From Clitoria ternatea (lineage: Eukaryota > Streptophyta > Magnoliopsida > Fabales > Fabaceae), in assembly GCA_037962975.1 (NCBI GenBank), contig CM075671.1, positions 40,324,501-40,388,500 on the forward strand: a DNA stretch of 64,000 nt, given 5' to 3'. The translations under genes and the position numbers were made by a program. The notes under the pieces were generated by a model. It was not told the DNA's origin, searched no databases, and saw only the letters and a list, made by a program, of their open reading frames with translations. How positions within the stretch are numbered: the first letter of the stretch is position 1; each line of letters begins with the position of its first letter. Positions 44,581-57,300 of this stretch are shown piece after piece.

Positions 44581-45880
44581 AATATATCATTGTGTTCATC
44601 TCTTCATGTATGATTCATCCTAATTAAATGATTTAGATTATTAATAATGAATGACAATGAACAAATTAATCTAATCCATTCAGTTTCTAATTAATTTTCT
44701 ATAGGTTCCTTCTAAGAGGAATTATTTCTATTAGTGTTATGAATTCATCAATTATTTACAAGATCACTAATTCACCAATGAAGGTTAACTAAACTAGCAG
44801 GATAAAATTGCATTGACTTAAAGTTTTGGGGGTTTTTCGTGTTAGTGAAAGTGAACAATGATCCCTCTTTGATATGTTATTTATTTATAGCTCTAAGTAC
44901 CATTTCAGGTGGCTTGTGCCATGCCTGAACTTGGAATGGGGTAATTCCTTCCCCCTAAATATTCATGTACCAAAAAAAGAAGAAAATGTTTACTTTAATG
45001 CTAAGCCAAAAATGTCATTTGTGTAATCATTTTTCTCAATCAATTCTGTCAAATTAATGCTGGATTACTTCATTAATAGTTTTAAACAAGCACTTGGTAA
45101 CTGGGAAGTTGATGGTCTGTTTTTGTATTTTGACTACTAATTCTCCTCTATACTATCATTTTTTTATCTTTCAATAATGTGAAGTTTAAATATGTAATAT
45201 GTGCCTGTGTGCACATGCATGTCTGTGTGTAGGGGGCTATATGCAGTCAATAACTGGAAGTTGATGGTTTGTTTTGAAAGTATATAACATAAATATTTAA
45301 TTATCAACCAAAATACATAAACATATGATGTATAAGTTTGAAGGTATGTCCAGAGACCAAAACATATGATGAAACAAATAGAATACATATGATAAATACT
45401 TCCCAAAGTAAAATATATCATTATAGTATATATATGATATCACAGAATACAAATCATTACAACATATCTTTTCACTATCTCATAATTATTCAGTAGAACC
45501 TAAAACCATGTGTGGATATTACCAACCGATAATTTTAGGAAGACTTATAATAAAGCAAAAACATTGTAAAAGTTCCTGGTGTTGAAATGTATGATGTATC
45601 ATAGCTGCACATTGTCACTCACATGTATCACAAATACACATTGTCACTTACAGTAACAACAAAATTCAAACAAACAGAACTTAGAAGTAACAAACTCACC
45701 TCGGAAGTGAGGGGTCAGGGGTTCAAAGGTGGAGGGAGGTGCAGAGACGAGAGTCAAGACACAACAAGGGGGGTCAAAGCCTCGTTCATTCCTGTGAACT
45801 TCATTCCTTAGCCACGGAGATGAGAGAGAGACAGAGGGATATAGAGGGAGACAAACGAAAGGAGAGAGGGCTCAAAGTAC
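44581..45880. other. CACTA interior, no gene seen
   Basis: AT-rich sequence between the presumed end of LTR copy B and the right subterminal repeats. It probably contains the promoter and 5' leader of the CACTA genes, but I see no motif to prove that. ORFs at 45164-45421 and 45623-45811 have no recognisable content. Confidence 0.5.
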
Positions 45881-46066
45881 ATTAAAAGAATTAGCGATGG
45901 CTTGCTACCATTACTAACATCATCACAAATACACATGGGCACAAATGGCAGAAGTCTATTCGTTGCTAATCCACGTGGCTGAATATTAGTGACGGCCACA
46001 TCAGCCGTTTCTTTGGTCGCTAGAGTAATGTATGGTTTAGGGTTCTTTACCTAGTGCTACGACAAT
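45881..46066 (-). repeat. CACTA right subterminal repeats, inner part
   Basis: Words such as TTAGCGATGG, CGTTGCTAAT, TAGTGACGG and GGTCGCTAGAG, matching those at 48.27-48.98 kb. The block is split from that outer part by the solo LTR 46067-48266. Confidence 0.78.
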
Positions 46067-48266
46067 TGATAGGGCCTGCAAGCACACAGGTTATGTCGCG
46101 TGATATAAAGGATTATCGTATCCATAGGGACTGTTTTCAAAGTACCAGCATATTAAAATTTAATTATCCACACAGTTTAATTTTTTATGTTTTTGTAAAA
46201 TAAAACTCAAAACAAAATTTACACAGAATAAAAATAAATACAGAAACAAAATTTTCTAGACACTTAAAAATCAGAGTTGAGAGTATCTTGGGATTTTGGG
46301 GGATCAAGACTTTATTTTATGCTAATAATTTTAACTTTTCATAAATAAGAATCAAATTAAGTTTTCCAAGGCAGATTTTCCTTAAGCTAATTAATATGTT
46401 CCTCTCGGAATCATATTAATGTACCTAACGTACGGAGAACCGTGTTCAATCCCTAAGATAGGCCCTTTACTGTTTTATGAAAACCCCTTTTTATTCCTTA
46501 AAAGATTTTTGATTACTTTCACGGTTTTACCGAGGTCACAAAAAGTATTTCAAAACCTTAGGTTTAGTTCAAAAGCTTTCCAGTAACAATAAATCTCTCG
46601 ATTCTATTAATTACTTAAACTTACCAATATACCCACAAGTATACAGTTTTACCACTTAGGTTCTTGTTAGGAATCACTAAGAGCATTGAGCATAATTTGA
46701 ACTAAATGGAAAACAGAAAATTATTTAATTCAAAGTCAAAATAACATTAACATAAAGTATTATCACACCCCCTTCATCCCAAGATAATTAATTTAGTTAC
46801 TCATGATGTGATTAAAATTCATACACATAAATGAAGAAAATAGAACATACAACACATGGTAAAAATAATAACTTACGGGTTTCTCCAAAGAAGCCAAATA
46901 ATTTCACCACTGGAATTTCTTGTTGTATTTGCAATATTTTCCCACTGTATACAAATTAGAACACTTAATTTCACAACTCTCTCAATTCTTATACAAAGTA
47001 ATAACAAGAAAATAAACAAGGAAATAAATTTCTCTTGCTCTCTGCTCCAAGCCGTGGCTCTCTGCTTTTGTTATTTGTTGTGTTCTCCTTCCTCTAGAAT
47101 GGCACCAATTTATAGTGAATGTAACGACACTTTAGATTTTGCCATCCAAGTCACAATTGCATTTTGTCCCATTTCTTTAAGCATTTTATTGGCAATATGG
47201 AGTAAAAGATGGAAACCATTCACGTTAAGTGCTGTCCCAATTTTCTGCGTTGGAAGGCATTGGATAGATGAAGAATTGATTAAAATATTTTGCTAATGGT
47301 TCATGTTGGCCATGTGATGCATTTTTGCAATAAAATATAGAGTGGGTAGGAGTTTGTTGTAACCGTGGGAATTTTTGTAGGTGGAAGCAAATGAGTGAAA
47401 TTAAAAATATGGCACATGGGGACCCTTGTTGGAAGCATTTTGACGTGAAAGCTTAAAGGAAGGAAGAGACTTCATGTGAATGAAGGAAGTGTAACTTCAT
47501 GGTCTTAAAAAATTAAAACAAAGAAGACCCTTTTTTCTTTGGCTTTCAACATGAAAGGTGTATGGAGAAGCATCATGGATGGCTTAAAAATTCAGCATGT
47601 GGGTCCATTAAGCCTTTGAAAATTCAACATTTTACAATTCCCATCAGCATTCACGTTGGGAAGTCATGGGCTGCACAATGAATGAATAAAATATTAAATT
47701 GGTAGGAAACAACATGACCACTCAATGTTAATATTAAACAAATGAAAAATGGGTATTTCAAATTGTATAAATACTTGATTCAACTATGCATTTCATGTTA
47801 GAGGCTTGCAAAATTGGAATAAATTTTCTTATTCTATTCATGAAACAAGCTACACAAAGACGTTAATTCCTTACCCAATTTCACGTTAATATGCTTGCCA
47901 ATTTAGAAGCAATTTAACATGAAAGCTAATGGAGGAGGTGGATCAAATTTATTTTGTATTTAGAGAAACAAACATTTTAATTAATTTAAATGGAATATTT
48001 AAAAATTAATTTTTGTAGAAGTGGAATTATGATTTAAGTTCTTGACACTTTGAAGTACTAAATTTTAGCACTAATCCTTATAATTTTCTAATTCTAAAAA
48101 AATATTTTTTAAATGTTCCATTTAAATTAATTCATACAAAATACAACATTTGAATAATAATAGTGAAAAGAAAGCAGAAACCGTGAAATTAAGAGAAAAT
48201 GATACAATAAACTTGGAATTTTAAATAAATTAAACAGTGAAAAACAGTATTTTAAAACACTTATCA
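46067..48266 (-). mobile_element. Solo LTR of the TGATAG...CTTATCA family
   Basis: 2200 bp, ends TGATAGGGCC and CACTTATCA (TGATA/TATCA inverted ends). Flanking 5-bp copies are ACAAT (46062-46066) and GCAAT (48267-48271), one mismatch. It is inserted in CACTA subterminal repeats. The left third aligns in order with 54252-54362 plus 58647-59060 (for example AATCAAATTAAGTCTT/TTTC blocks and CATGAAAATCC-like words), so these are two copies of one family. The class is not settled. Confidence 0.85.
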
Positions 48267-48996
48267 GCAATCACTAATTACCGACAGCATTGTCCTTGCT
48301 CGCTAAATAACCTGTTATGTAGCGACCAACCCCTACTGTCATTATGTTCTAATTTAGATTTGGAGGGAAGGCTAAAAAGTTTAGGTGAAACTTAGCTACG
48401 GGTCACAAGTCCATCGCTAGTTTTTCTGTATGTAGTGACCACGTCTAGCCACGGTTGCTAGGTTGGAGATGAGGAAACATAAAAATTGGAAGTGAAGCTA
48501 AAACTAACTATGACTAACGTGCCGTCGCTACATTTTTCCCACTTAACGACCACTTCCGACCTATCGCTAGGTGTGGCACCATCAACAAAATTGAAGGGAA
48601 ACCAAAAGAAAATTGGAGGAGGAAACAGTAGCGACAGCGTGAGCGTCGGTCGCTTACTTGGTAACATATTTTCTTTTGGAGTTCCTCTTCCTAGTATTTA
48701 GCGGCGGGTATACTCTATCACTACATTTGGCGCCAACAAAACCCTTGGAGGGAAACCACAAAATTAGAGGGGAGTAAAATATAGCGACCAAGACAGCGAC
48801 AAATATGGAGTAGCGATGGATGTAGCGATGGGGTTTTTACAAATTTTAACGACGGTGTTCTATTGGTCACTGACTTGGTAACTAATTTTCTTTTTAAGGT
48901 CCCTTTTTATGTTACGGTCGCTAATTCAGTCATAAATTAATGACATCCTCTCGTTGTCGCTAAGTTAAAGTGGCTATTAGGGTTTTTCTAGTAGTG
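48267..48996 (-). repeat. CACTA right subterminal and terminal inverted repeat
   Basis: GTCGCTAA, TAGCGACC and TTAGTGAC words recur about fifteen times. The terminal repeat is at 48971-48996 (CACTACTAGAAAAACCCTAA on the - strand). It is better preserved than the left end. Confidence 0.85.
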
Positions 48997-49041
48997 GTTG
49001 CTTGTGTGAAAAAATGATTGTAGTATGTTGATAGGTATAGA
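48997..49041 (+). pseudogene. 45-bp island of G2b RT between two insertions
   Basis: After the CACTA end the sequence encodes a piece reading K-N-D-C-S-M-L-I-G-I, which matches the K-K-D-G-S-M-R-(L/M)-C-I stretch of chromoviral RT. It is then cut by the solo LTR at 49042 and resumes at 50518 with DYQQLNKL. It proves that both insertions hit the same RT gene. Confidence 0.8.
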
Positions 49042-50517
49042 TGATAAGTGTCTAGTTGGCATTAGTTTTAGAGGTGTTTTTGTTTAAGTTTTCTAGTTAT
49101 TCATTTTAGTTTTCCCCTTAATTCCAATTGTTTTCCTTTCAACACATGTTACTTGGGTACCTCAGTTTTGTAGGAAAAGTTTTGTTTAAGGTACATAAGC
49201 AATGGAAGCAATAGGCATGTGATAAAGCATTGGAGGAATGGAAAGGAGTTCAAGCCACTAAAAGTGCAAAGATAAAGCCATATCGACCTTTGGAGTGCTC
49301 TATGAAGGAAGGATACATCAAAGGGAATATTCCAGGACCTAACACACTTAAAAAAACATTTCGGTGCAGCTAAGAAAAACCCACGGCCAGTGGGAATTGT
49401 TGGCTTAAAAAAAATCCACTGCCAGTGGGTTTTTCCCACTGGCCGTGTTTCTCTCTGTCTCCACAACCATTGGCCATGTGTTTTTCCCACTAGCCATGGA
49501 GTACACTGCCTAAGGAAGAAAAACACAGTTTCTGGGACCCTGTCACGATCCATTGGCCATGGGTTTTTCCCACTGCCAGTGGGTTTTGCACGCTCTGTAT
49601 TTTCCTTATTTCAGGGAGTAGTTTTTGAAAGAATAAAAGAGGAAAACACATTGGAAGCTATAACAAGACACATTAGAGACCTTTTTTAGAAGAAAAAGAA
49701 AGAGCTTTTCTCAAGATAATTGAAGGGATTCTCAAGGAACAACATTAAAGAACATCAATCTACAAATTTGGGAGACATAGTGAGAGCTTTTCTTCTATTT
49801 TCTGATCTTTAGTTTTTGTTTTTGGTTTCTTTCCATGTTGGGGCTTAATTTATTGTATTGTGGCTTTGTAATCATCCTATCTATGGCATACTAAACTTTA
49901 TTCATGGGATTAAGAGGTAGTATATACATGTATCAGACTTGATTATTCTTCATCCTTCAGTTATTAAATTTTGTTTTCTATTCAAATTCATGGATTCTTA
50001 ATACTTCTACAAGACTTAGAAATAAGCGTAGATGTTAATAAATTATATGGGTAATCGAAAGATTAGCATGTGATTTGAAAAGCATGAACTGAACCTATAG
50101 TTTTAAGTTGCGAGAGTAAGCGAAACTATTTAAGGAACTAATTGTGTTTTCATAGAGCGTAACAGACTTAATTGGCAAATAAAATGTTGTTCTTTGGTGA
50201 TTAGGTACATTAATAAGGTTTTGAGAGAAAGTTATTAATTGATTTAGGGAAACCCACCTTATGAATTGCACTTGGATTTGGTACTCTCATATGAACCCCT
50301 AAATTCCCAGGAAGTTTCCTTCGATTGATCTTTTAAAAGTGATTAAATCCTCTTTCTGATAAGACTCTGAGTTTTTGTTAGTAATTTATTTTTACGCACT
50401 TTAAGTTCTTATTAAATTGAATTGATTTCTCTAGATAATAGTAATTGGGGAAAATCTCTATGGGAGCGATATTCTTTTAATTACTGTGATACCTCCTGCG
50501 CTTACGGTTGGCTATCA
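49042..50517 (+). mobile_element. Solo LTR with perfect ATAGA duplication
   Basis: 1476 bp, ends TGATAAG and GGCTATCA, flanked by ATAGA at 49037-49041 and at 50518-50522. The RT codons read through when it is removed. It shares terminal wording, in opposite orientation, with 46067-48266 and has the TGTGATACCTCCTGCGCTTA-like end typical of an LTR read 5' to 3'. Class unsettled; possibly gypsy. ORFs at 49149-49689 are made by an internal box array. Confidence 0.92.
49380..49582. repeat. CCACTGGCCGTGG box array in solo LTR
   Basis: Near-palindromes CCACTGCCAGTGG, CCACTGGCCGTG, CCATTGGCCATG and CCACTAGCCATGG are centred at about 49386.5, 49422, 49442.5, 49473.5, 49493.5, 49556.5 and 49576. Three clear doublets have steps of about 20.5, 20 and 19.5 bp. 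Doublet-to-doublet gaps are 31 and 63. Confidence 0.82.
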
Positions 50518-53150
50518 ATAGACTATCAGCAGTTAAACAAATTGGTAATTAAAAATAGGTATCCATTGAGTAAAATTGATGATTTACTAGATTAGTTACA
50601 TGATGCTTGTATATTTTCAAAGACCAATCTGAGATCCGAATATCACCAAATTAGGGTAAAGTTGGAAGACATTCCGAGGAGTGCATACCCATTATGGTCA
50701 TTTCAAATATGTTAGGATGCTGTTTGGAGTAACAAATGCCTTAACTATCTTCATATATTATATGAATCAAATTTTTCATCTATATCTAAACTAATTTGTA
50801 GTGGTGTTTATTGATGATATACCAGTGTACTCCAAATCTTTCGAGGAGCATGTTCAGCATTTCAGTGTGGTTTTTCAAGTGTTACCTGAGAAGTAGCTTT
50901 CTGCAAAATTGTCAAAATGTGGTTTTTAGATGGAAAATGTGTAATTCTTGGTTCATGTGATCTCCCATGATGGTGTTTCTGTTGATCCATCCTAGATTGA
51001 GGCCATTATGGCTTAGGATAAACCCACATTAGTGACAAAAATATGGAGTTTCCTCAGTTTGATAGGTTATTGTCATCGTTTCATTGAGGGATTCTCACGT
51101 ATTAAGCTCCCCTTGACCACACTGACTAGGAAGAAGTGTCCATTTATATGGATTGAAGCTTGTGAATGAAGTTTTCATTATCTGAAAAGGTGTTTAAGTT
51201 CTACACCGATTCTTGCATTATCAGATGTGACTAAAAAGTTTGTATTTTATTGTGATGCATCTAAGTTCGCTTTGGGTTATGTATTGATGCAAGATGATAA
51301 AGTTATATCCTATACTTCTAGGCAGTTGAGCCACATGAGTAAAATTATCCAACTCGCGATCTTGAGCTTATGGTTGTTGTCTTTGCTTTGAAGATTTGGC
51401 GACACTACTCGTATGGTTCTCATTTTGTGGTATTCAGTGACCACAAAAGCGTAAAATATTTATTTGATCAAAAAGAATTAAATATGAGACAGAGACGGTG
51501 GATGGAGTATTTGAAGGACTATGATTTGGAGTCAAGGTATCATTCAGGCAAGGAAAATGTAGTTGCCGATGCACTGAGTAAGAAATCTATACATGTTGCT
51601 TCATTAATGCTTGAAGTGCATGAGTTGCTAGAAAGCTTTAGAGATATGAATCTAGGGATCATTGTGAAAGCCCTAAATCAGATGGTTGTTGGCATATTGA
51701 TAACTTCTAATGAGTTCTTGAAGTCATTGGCTGTAGCCCTAGAGTCTGTTAAATAATTGTTGAGATTGCTTAATGCCCGGGCTAGGGGTAAGTAGTTGAA
51801 TTTGAATAAAGGACGTGATGGTATTTGGCAGTTTAAAAATCGTGTTGTTGTACCCGCTGAGGATGATTTCAAGAATTAATTTTATCTGAGGCACATAAGA
51901 GTTCTCTAAGTATCCACCCTGGTACTACAAAAATATATCATGATTTAAAGAAAGAGTTTTAGTGGCCAGGAATGAAGAAAGTTATTGCTTAGTTTGTTGC
52001 TTCCTATGTAATATGTTAATGAAGTAAGGTTGAGCACCAGAGACCTCCTAGATTGCTTTAGCTACTTAAGATTCCAGTCTAGAAGTGGGACAACATTTTA
52101 ATGGATTTTGTACCTGGGCATGATTCCATATGGGTCAATATGGACAGATTAATAAAATGTACATATTTTCTAGCCATGAATATGAAATGACCATTTATAA
52201 ATCTTGCTAGGTTGTATATCAGAAAGGTGGTGCGATTACACAGTGTGCCTTTAAGCATTGTTTCTGATCGTGATCCCCGTTTCACTTCTAGATTTTAAGG
52301 AACCTTACATAAGGAATAGGGATTTGAGTTGAAGTTGAGTTTAGCCTATCATCCGTAGGCTAATGGCCAGTCATAATGTGCAATTCATAGTTTAGAAGAT
52401 TTGCTTTGTGCTTGTGTGTTAGAGCATGATGGCTCTTAGGAACTATACTTACCACTAATTGAATTCACGTATAGTAACAACTTTCGTAGCGGTATTGGTA
52501 TGGCACCTTACAAGGCTTTGTATGACAGGAAATGTTGTACACCCTTATGCAGGAGTGGTAATAGTGATACATTGACCTTAGGGCCTAAAATGGTCTAAAC
52601 GATGAATGAAAAAGTTATATCCATAAAAAGATGAAAATCGTCCAAGATAGGCAAAAAAAGCTATTATGATAACCGTCACCAGCCACTTGAGTTTCAGGTC
52701 AAGGATTGGGTATTCTTGAGAGTTTTGCCCACTAAGGGTGTGGGTTGTATGTAGAAGGGTCAAAAGTTAGATCCCCGCTATATTGGATTGTATGAATTTG
52801 AGAACGAGTTGGAACTATGGCGTATAGACTTAATCTTCCATAATCTTTGGCTGATCTACATGACATGTTCTATATATCTCAGCTGAGAGCTTACATTCCA
52901 TGTGTTCCATGGTAATTCTAGAGGATTTGATTAAACTAAAGGAGAATCTGACTGTTCTAGCTTTTCCCATCACATTGAGGCTTTTCAGACCAAGCGACTG
53001 AGAAGCAAAGAAGTACCTTTGGTGAAAGTCTTATGGTAAAGTTTCAAAGAGACATCCTATACTTGGGAGCTAGAGTCAGAAATGAGGTGGCAGTACCCCG
53101 AACTTTTTCAATAAGGTGTGTTGATTTTGGGGACGAAATCTCTTTTAAGG
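50518..53150 (+). pseudogene. G2b RT, RNase H and integrase (heavily decayed)
   Basis: RT resumes with DYQQLNKLVIKNRYPLSKIDDLLD and SEYHQIRVK; the catalytic box near 50812 is in a decayed frame. RNase H is best kept: FYCDASKFALGYVL (51240-51285) and FSDHKSVKYLFDQKELNMRQ then NVVADALSKK (to 51590). Integrase shows SIHPGTTKIYHDLKK, MDFVPGHD, SIVSDRDPRFTS and EFTYSNNFRSGIGMAPYKALY, with an A-N-G-Q-S remnant in place of the full Glu motif. The C-terminal VKDWVFLRV and DPRYIGLYE segments and a chromodomain-like tail (to about 53100) finish it. Many stops and frameshifts make it the oldest coding sequence here. Confidence 0.88.
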
Positions 53151-54251
53151 GGGTGTGTGTAACATCCTTGATGTTAAAATTTAACTTACTTTGCCACATA
53201 AGAAATTAATTAGAATAAATTAAATTATTATGGATTAATTAGGAATTTTTCCTAAATTATTATAAATTAATTAATAATTGTTTTTAAGGTAATAAATTCA
53301 ATAAATTAATTTTAATCGATTAATTAATAAATTTAAATTTAGATTAAATAATGGTAGTAAAATATAAAGTTACCATAAAGTAAAAATAGATTTTTATTAA
53401 ACAAAATAAAAGAAAATAGAAAAAAATAGCAAAATTACTAAATCTCCCTTGAAGAAAAAGTGAAAAAACTATATTTCCTTTATTCATTTTGGAGCATACA
53501 TGAAAAGAAAGAAAAAATAGAAGTCATTCTTCTCTCTTCCATGGTGGTGGGTTTGGCAGCTTAATTAAAGCTCAATTTTATGACGAAACTTTACATTGAC
53601 CTCATATTCGAACTTGTGGGAACGAGATGAACACATTGGTAACTTCAATTTCTAGTTTCAGCAACTTCCTGTCTAACCCGAAATTCACCCATAATGGATG
53701 GGTTTTGTTTTTCTTTGTATTTTGCAATTTGAGCTTGTAAATGAAGTTTTTGAATGATGGGTATTAAGATTGTGTTGATGGGTTTTCATTTTGGTGTCCA
53801 TAGGTTACGAACTAAAGGATCGACAAGGCGTTGGCTAAGAAGGAACCCGTAACCAAGAGCGTAATTAACCAAGGTAAGCTTCAGAAGCTTTAATAGTATA
53901 TTTTGAACCATTTCAACAAAGTGGATTTTGATTTCGAAAGTCGAAATGCTAACTCACTTTGTAATTTCTTAAAATTATAGATATTGGACATTATGCCCGA
54001 CGTAGAGAGCAAAAGTCGAAAGCTTCGAATCGAGGTAAGTGAGTGTTTAAAGTATTAGTTAATTAGAAATATTATTCGACGTCAAGTGGCATCCGAAAAA
54101 GGGATATAATTAGCATTAATTGGCTAATTTAACCAATATATATATATATATATAATTGATAGGATCTATAGTATAAGTTATGGCTAAACTTGGGATTAGT
54201 GATGTCGAGAATGGAAAACATGGATTTTTATGCATTAAACTTGTGTAGTAA
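53147..54251 (+). repeat. G2b 3' LTR (first 1.1 kb) with purine tract
   Basis: A purine tract AAGGGGGTG at 53147-53155 precedes TGTAACATCC at 53158, the usual start of Tekay-type LTRs. A CGACAAGGCG / GGAACCCGTAACC stretch near 53822-53860 is also LTR-like. The LTR is interrupted at 54252 by another repeat and I did not recover its end. No gene. A (TA)n tract lies near 54138-54154. Confidence 0.75.
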
Positions 54252-54362
54252 TGATAGCCCCCCACAAGTGTATGGATTCTTATCGTGTAATAAAATAATT
54301 CTTATCCATAAGGACCATGTTCCAAGTACCAATTATAATTAGATTTCGCATTATCCAGAGAG
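54252..54362 (-). repeat. Left part of a TGATAG-family LTR
   Basis: Begins TGATAGCCCCCC and continues with CTTATCCATAAGGACC..GTTCCAAGTACCAATTATAA, in the same order as 46067-46170. It is split by the solo LTR 54363-58646 and continues at 58647. Confidence 0.7.
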
Positions 54363-57300
54363 TGTCACACCCCGATTTCTATAACTTGAATCCGACGTAA
54401 TTAAGATAATTGATTTAATAAAAATACGAGTAAATTTTTCGTATTTTAAAAGAAAGTCTAACATCCGTTATTACATTGAGACCCAAACCCTAAAAAACCA
54501 AAGGTTGAGATTTAAGAGTATGAAACCTGGATCGATAAAGAAATAGCCCTATTATGTATATGAAACAATTCATGTTTACAATGGAAAAGAATATGTATAT
54601 AGGTCAATATGCCTAGTCCCATATATAGAGATATGAGAAAAGGCCCAAAAACGAGGAAGGAAATCGAGAAAATGAAAGAGATTTCAAATGCTGCCAAAGA
54701 ACCCACCAGCGTAAGTACGCTGGTTCCTAACGTACCTACGCCTAATGACCAGCACCAACCAGAAGTCTTGTGTGTCAACGCTGAAACCCAGCATACCAGC
54801 GCAAGTCCACCACGTGCTTACACTAAAACCCAGTGTAAGTACGCCCAGCTTCTACCCAACACCTTCTAGCCACACATGCCTACGCTGAGGGAAAAGTGCC
54901 TACACTGAGGCCTCCCAGATAGCCAGCGTGCCCACGTTGCAAGGCACTACCATCAGACCCTGAGCCTAGTAGCTCAGTGTGCCAACGCCCATAAGTGGCG
55001 TGCCTACACCCCGGGCTGCACCATGGAACAGAAAGCTAGCATGCTTACACCCAAAACCAGCGTAAGTACGTCCAGTTACTACCCATCAGACCCCTATTCT
55101 GTAACTTTATATCCAATGTTTTTGACAACTTTGGGTCTCTTTTTTACTAAGTTATTCAACTCTAATTTGCACAAAATTTTATATGCAACTTACTTACCCC
55201 AATATTAATTATGTGGCCAAGTTTCAAGCCCAAATTCCATCCCAATCAAAATCTAAGCTATAGGGTAGTTTTATGCATATTTTAGGCATTTTACATGACA
55301 TACCAAAATACAATTGGCTAAGTCTTGGTCTAAACTCTCTAGAGACCTATATTCACGTATGCAAATATGACTTGCTCCAATAAGCCTCATCCAATAACTC
55401 CTTTTCTAGATCAAGATATGTCATAGTGACAATTCATACCCTTTATAGCTAACCCAAGCATGCCAAAATGCAGGCTAGGCCTAATTGGCCACAACCAACC
55501 ATACATACAAGTCACGTATATACAATATGAGCTAAGAATGACCCTTACTTTAGGTCTTAGCTATTCCATGGGAATACGACCTATCCACTTCCCATTATTC
55601 ATACACATTAGCATTTCAAACAACAAAATTACTCGTTCATGCCTTATAAACGGTTGTAGTTCATAATCAACATCATCCATTCATTATATTAGCATAAATC
55701 AAGTATTACAATTGTCAATATACATTGTTAAGGTCATAACAAAAAATTAGCCATACATCACCAAGGTCTAATTTTCACAAATGACCTACAAAATGAAATT
55801 CACCATCCAAATATATAATAAGCATATATCAACATCATATGCTATACAAAATCATTGGTTGCCGGCCAACGCATTCCTATACAAATAATTTACCTTCATC
55901 ATCAAAACATACACTTCCAAACTAGGTGTATCTCACCCCATGCATACCCTACATCACAAGGCTAAAAATAGACAACATGGGAGAGTGAGTTATACATTCC
56001 AAGTGATGAATATGAATACATTTATGATTATGCACATACATGTAGGCTCTGTATCAATTATTCTCTATCACAATGAATCTATCATTTTCTCAACACATCT
56101 CCATATCATGGTCATAAACCAAAATCATAGCAACGCACAATTGTATACACACATTTCTGCCCTTATCATATTGGGCTAACACATACAACACCGCCATATA
56201 CAACATCATTTCTTTGTATTTATATTTTACACGTTGTCTTTAGGTATTCTTTCACTTATTTCAACCATCATCACAATTCATCACCTTTGGTATATCTCCA
56301 TGCTATATGCAAATGCTCTTAGGATAATACACATACACAATGGAGTTAACAACAATTGTGGATCTAGCTGTAGGAATATAAACACCAATTTATGGGTTCA
56401 GGCATGAATACATAGTCATACCCCTACTGTAGTAATAAAATGTGTACACTTATTTCATAAATTTGCATGCATATCACCATATTTTACTGGTACCAAACCA
56501 CATTGCCCATCTTGCAACACCAGTCATTTTCACCATGACCGCGGTAAACAACATAAACAAATAAAGGTGTTACGGGATAACCATGAATCATACCATGGCA
56601 GTTGTGATCCAAAGGACCACCGGGGACACCTGCTCCTCAAAGAGCCACCCCCATAGTGTCAACCACATGTAGCTCCCCGTAGCTAAGCATGGGCAGCTTC
56701 GTGACTTACACACCGGGTCACTAGGGAAACAACAATAGTACTCGGGCATAGAGCCCCCCTCCCACTGGGCCAACCGGAGGTACCCCTAACATTCCCTTAC
56801 CGGCAGCTATGCAATATGCTATGGATGCAATACAAATACAAATCATATGTATTCTCACACTATGCATCCTATCATAACACTCATCAATCATCACCATCAC
56901 CAATATCACCACACAATTCTTAGTAGATTTTATTATTATTGGTCATTGCTATTGTTTCAAGTTTTAAAGTGGCATCTACAATATTTTCCATCAACACAAT
57001 TTCATCTCACACATATAAGTTGATACTTGCATCAATCAATTTGGCATCACAATCATCAACAATATTCATCATTCTTTCATCAACATTCAAGGTATGCTTA
57101 ACATCCATACTCATTCTTATTCATCATCAATTTTAATCATTCCATATTTATGGTGAATATAAACACATCCTCAAGATATCAATGCATAACATTTTCCAAG
57201 TAATAACATCACCACATAGCACACCATTGATATTCTAAATGCACACCATACATTGCCAAGCATAATTAATATCACCATGTTCAACATCTTAATTTGTCAA

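Larger units (their letters stand above)
32951..48996 (-). mobile_element. CACTA (En/Spm-type) transposon with TNP2 genes, 16 kb with nested LTRs
   Basis: The right end, read inward, is CACTACTAGAAAAACCCTAA (48996 down). The left end is a mutated match, CATAACTAAAAAAAGCCCTA (32951 up). Flanking triplets are ATT (32948-32950) and GTT (48997-48999), a 3-bp target duplication with one mismatch. Both ends carry many GTCGCTAA / TTAGCGAC words. Inside are TNP2, DUF4218, DUF4216 and Transposase_24-like coding remnants on the - strand. It sits in the RT of chromovirus G2b, whose coding similarity resumes right after. Without its three solo LTRs it is about 8.6 kb. Confidence 0.88.
20941..54251 (+). 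mobile_element. Chromovirus G2b (Tekay/Del-like), split by nested insertions
   Basis: The pieces are collinear on the + strand: 5' LTR end and PBS (20941-21543), leader and gag start (21544-21854), gag to RT start (31643-32950), RT to integrase (48997-49041 and 50518-53150), then the 3' LTR start at 53158. Coding similarity resumes exactly across each insertion: within gag codons at 21854/31643, within the RT fingers at 32950/48997, and at 49041/50518. That shows one original element of about 6 kb. The 3' LTR start TGTAACATCC matches the start of the solo LTR at 58646 read on the - strand. Confidence 0.82.

Noticed and set aside
44581..45880. A possible host gene between CACTA parts
   Set aside because: No ORF over 90 codons with recognisable content, and both sides are CACTA sequence or nested LTR.
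46856..47296. 146-residue ORF with hydrophobic stretches
   Set aside because: It lies within a solo LTR flanked by a target duplication; the membrane-like segments reflect T-rich composition.
49149..49689. ORFs on both strands (49149-49553 and 49390-49689)
   Set aside because: They arise from the CCACTGGCC box array in a solo LTR.
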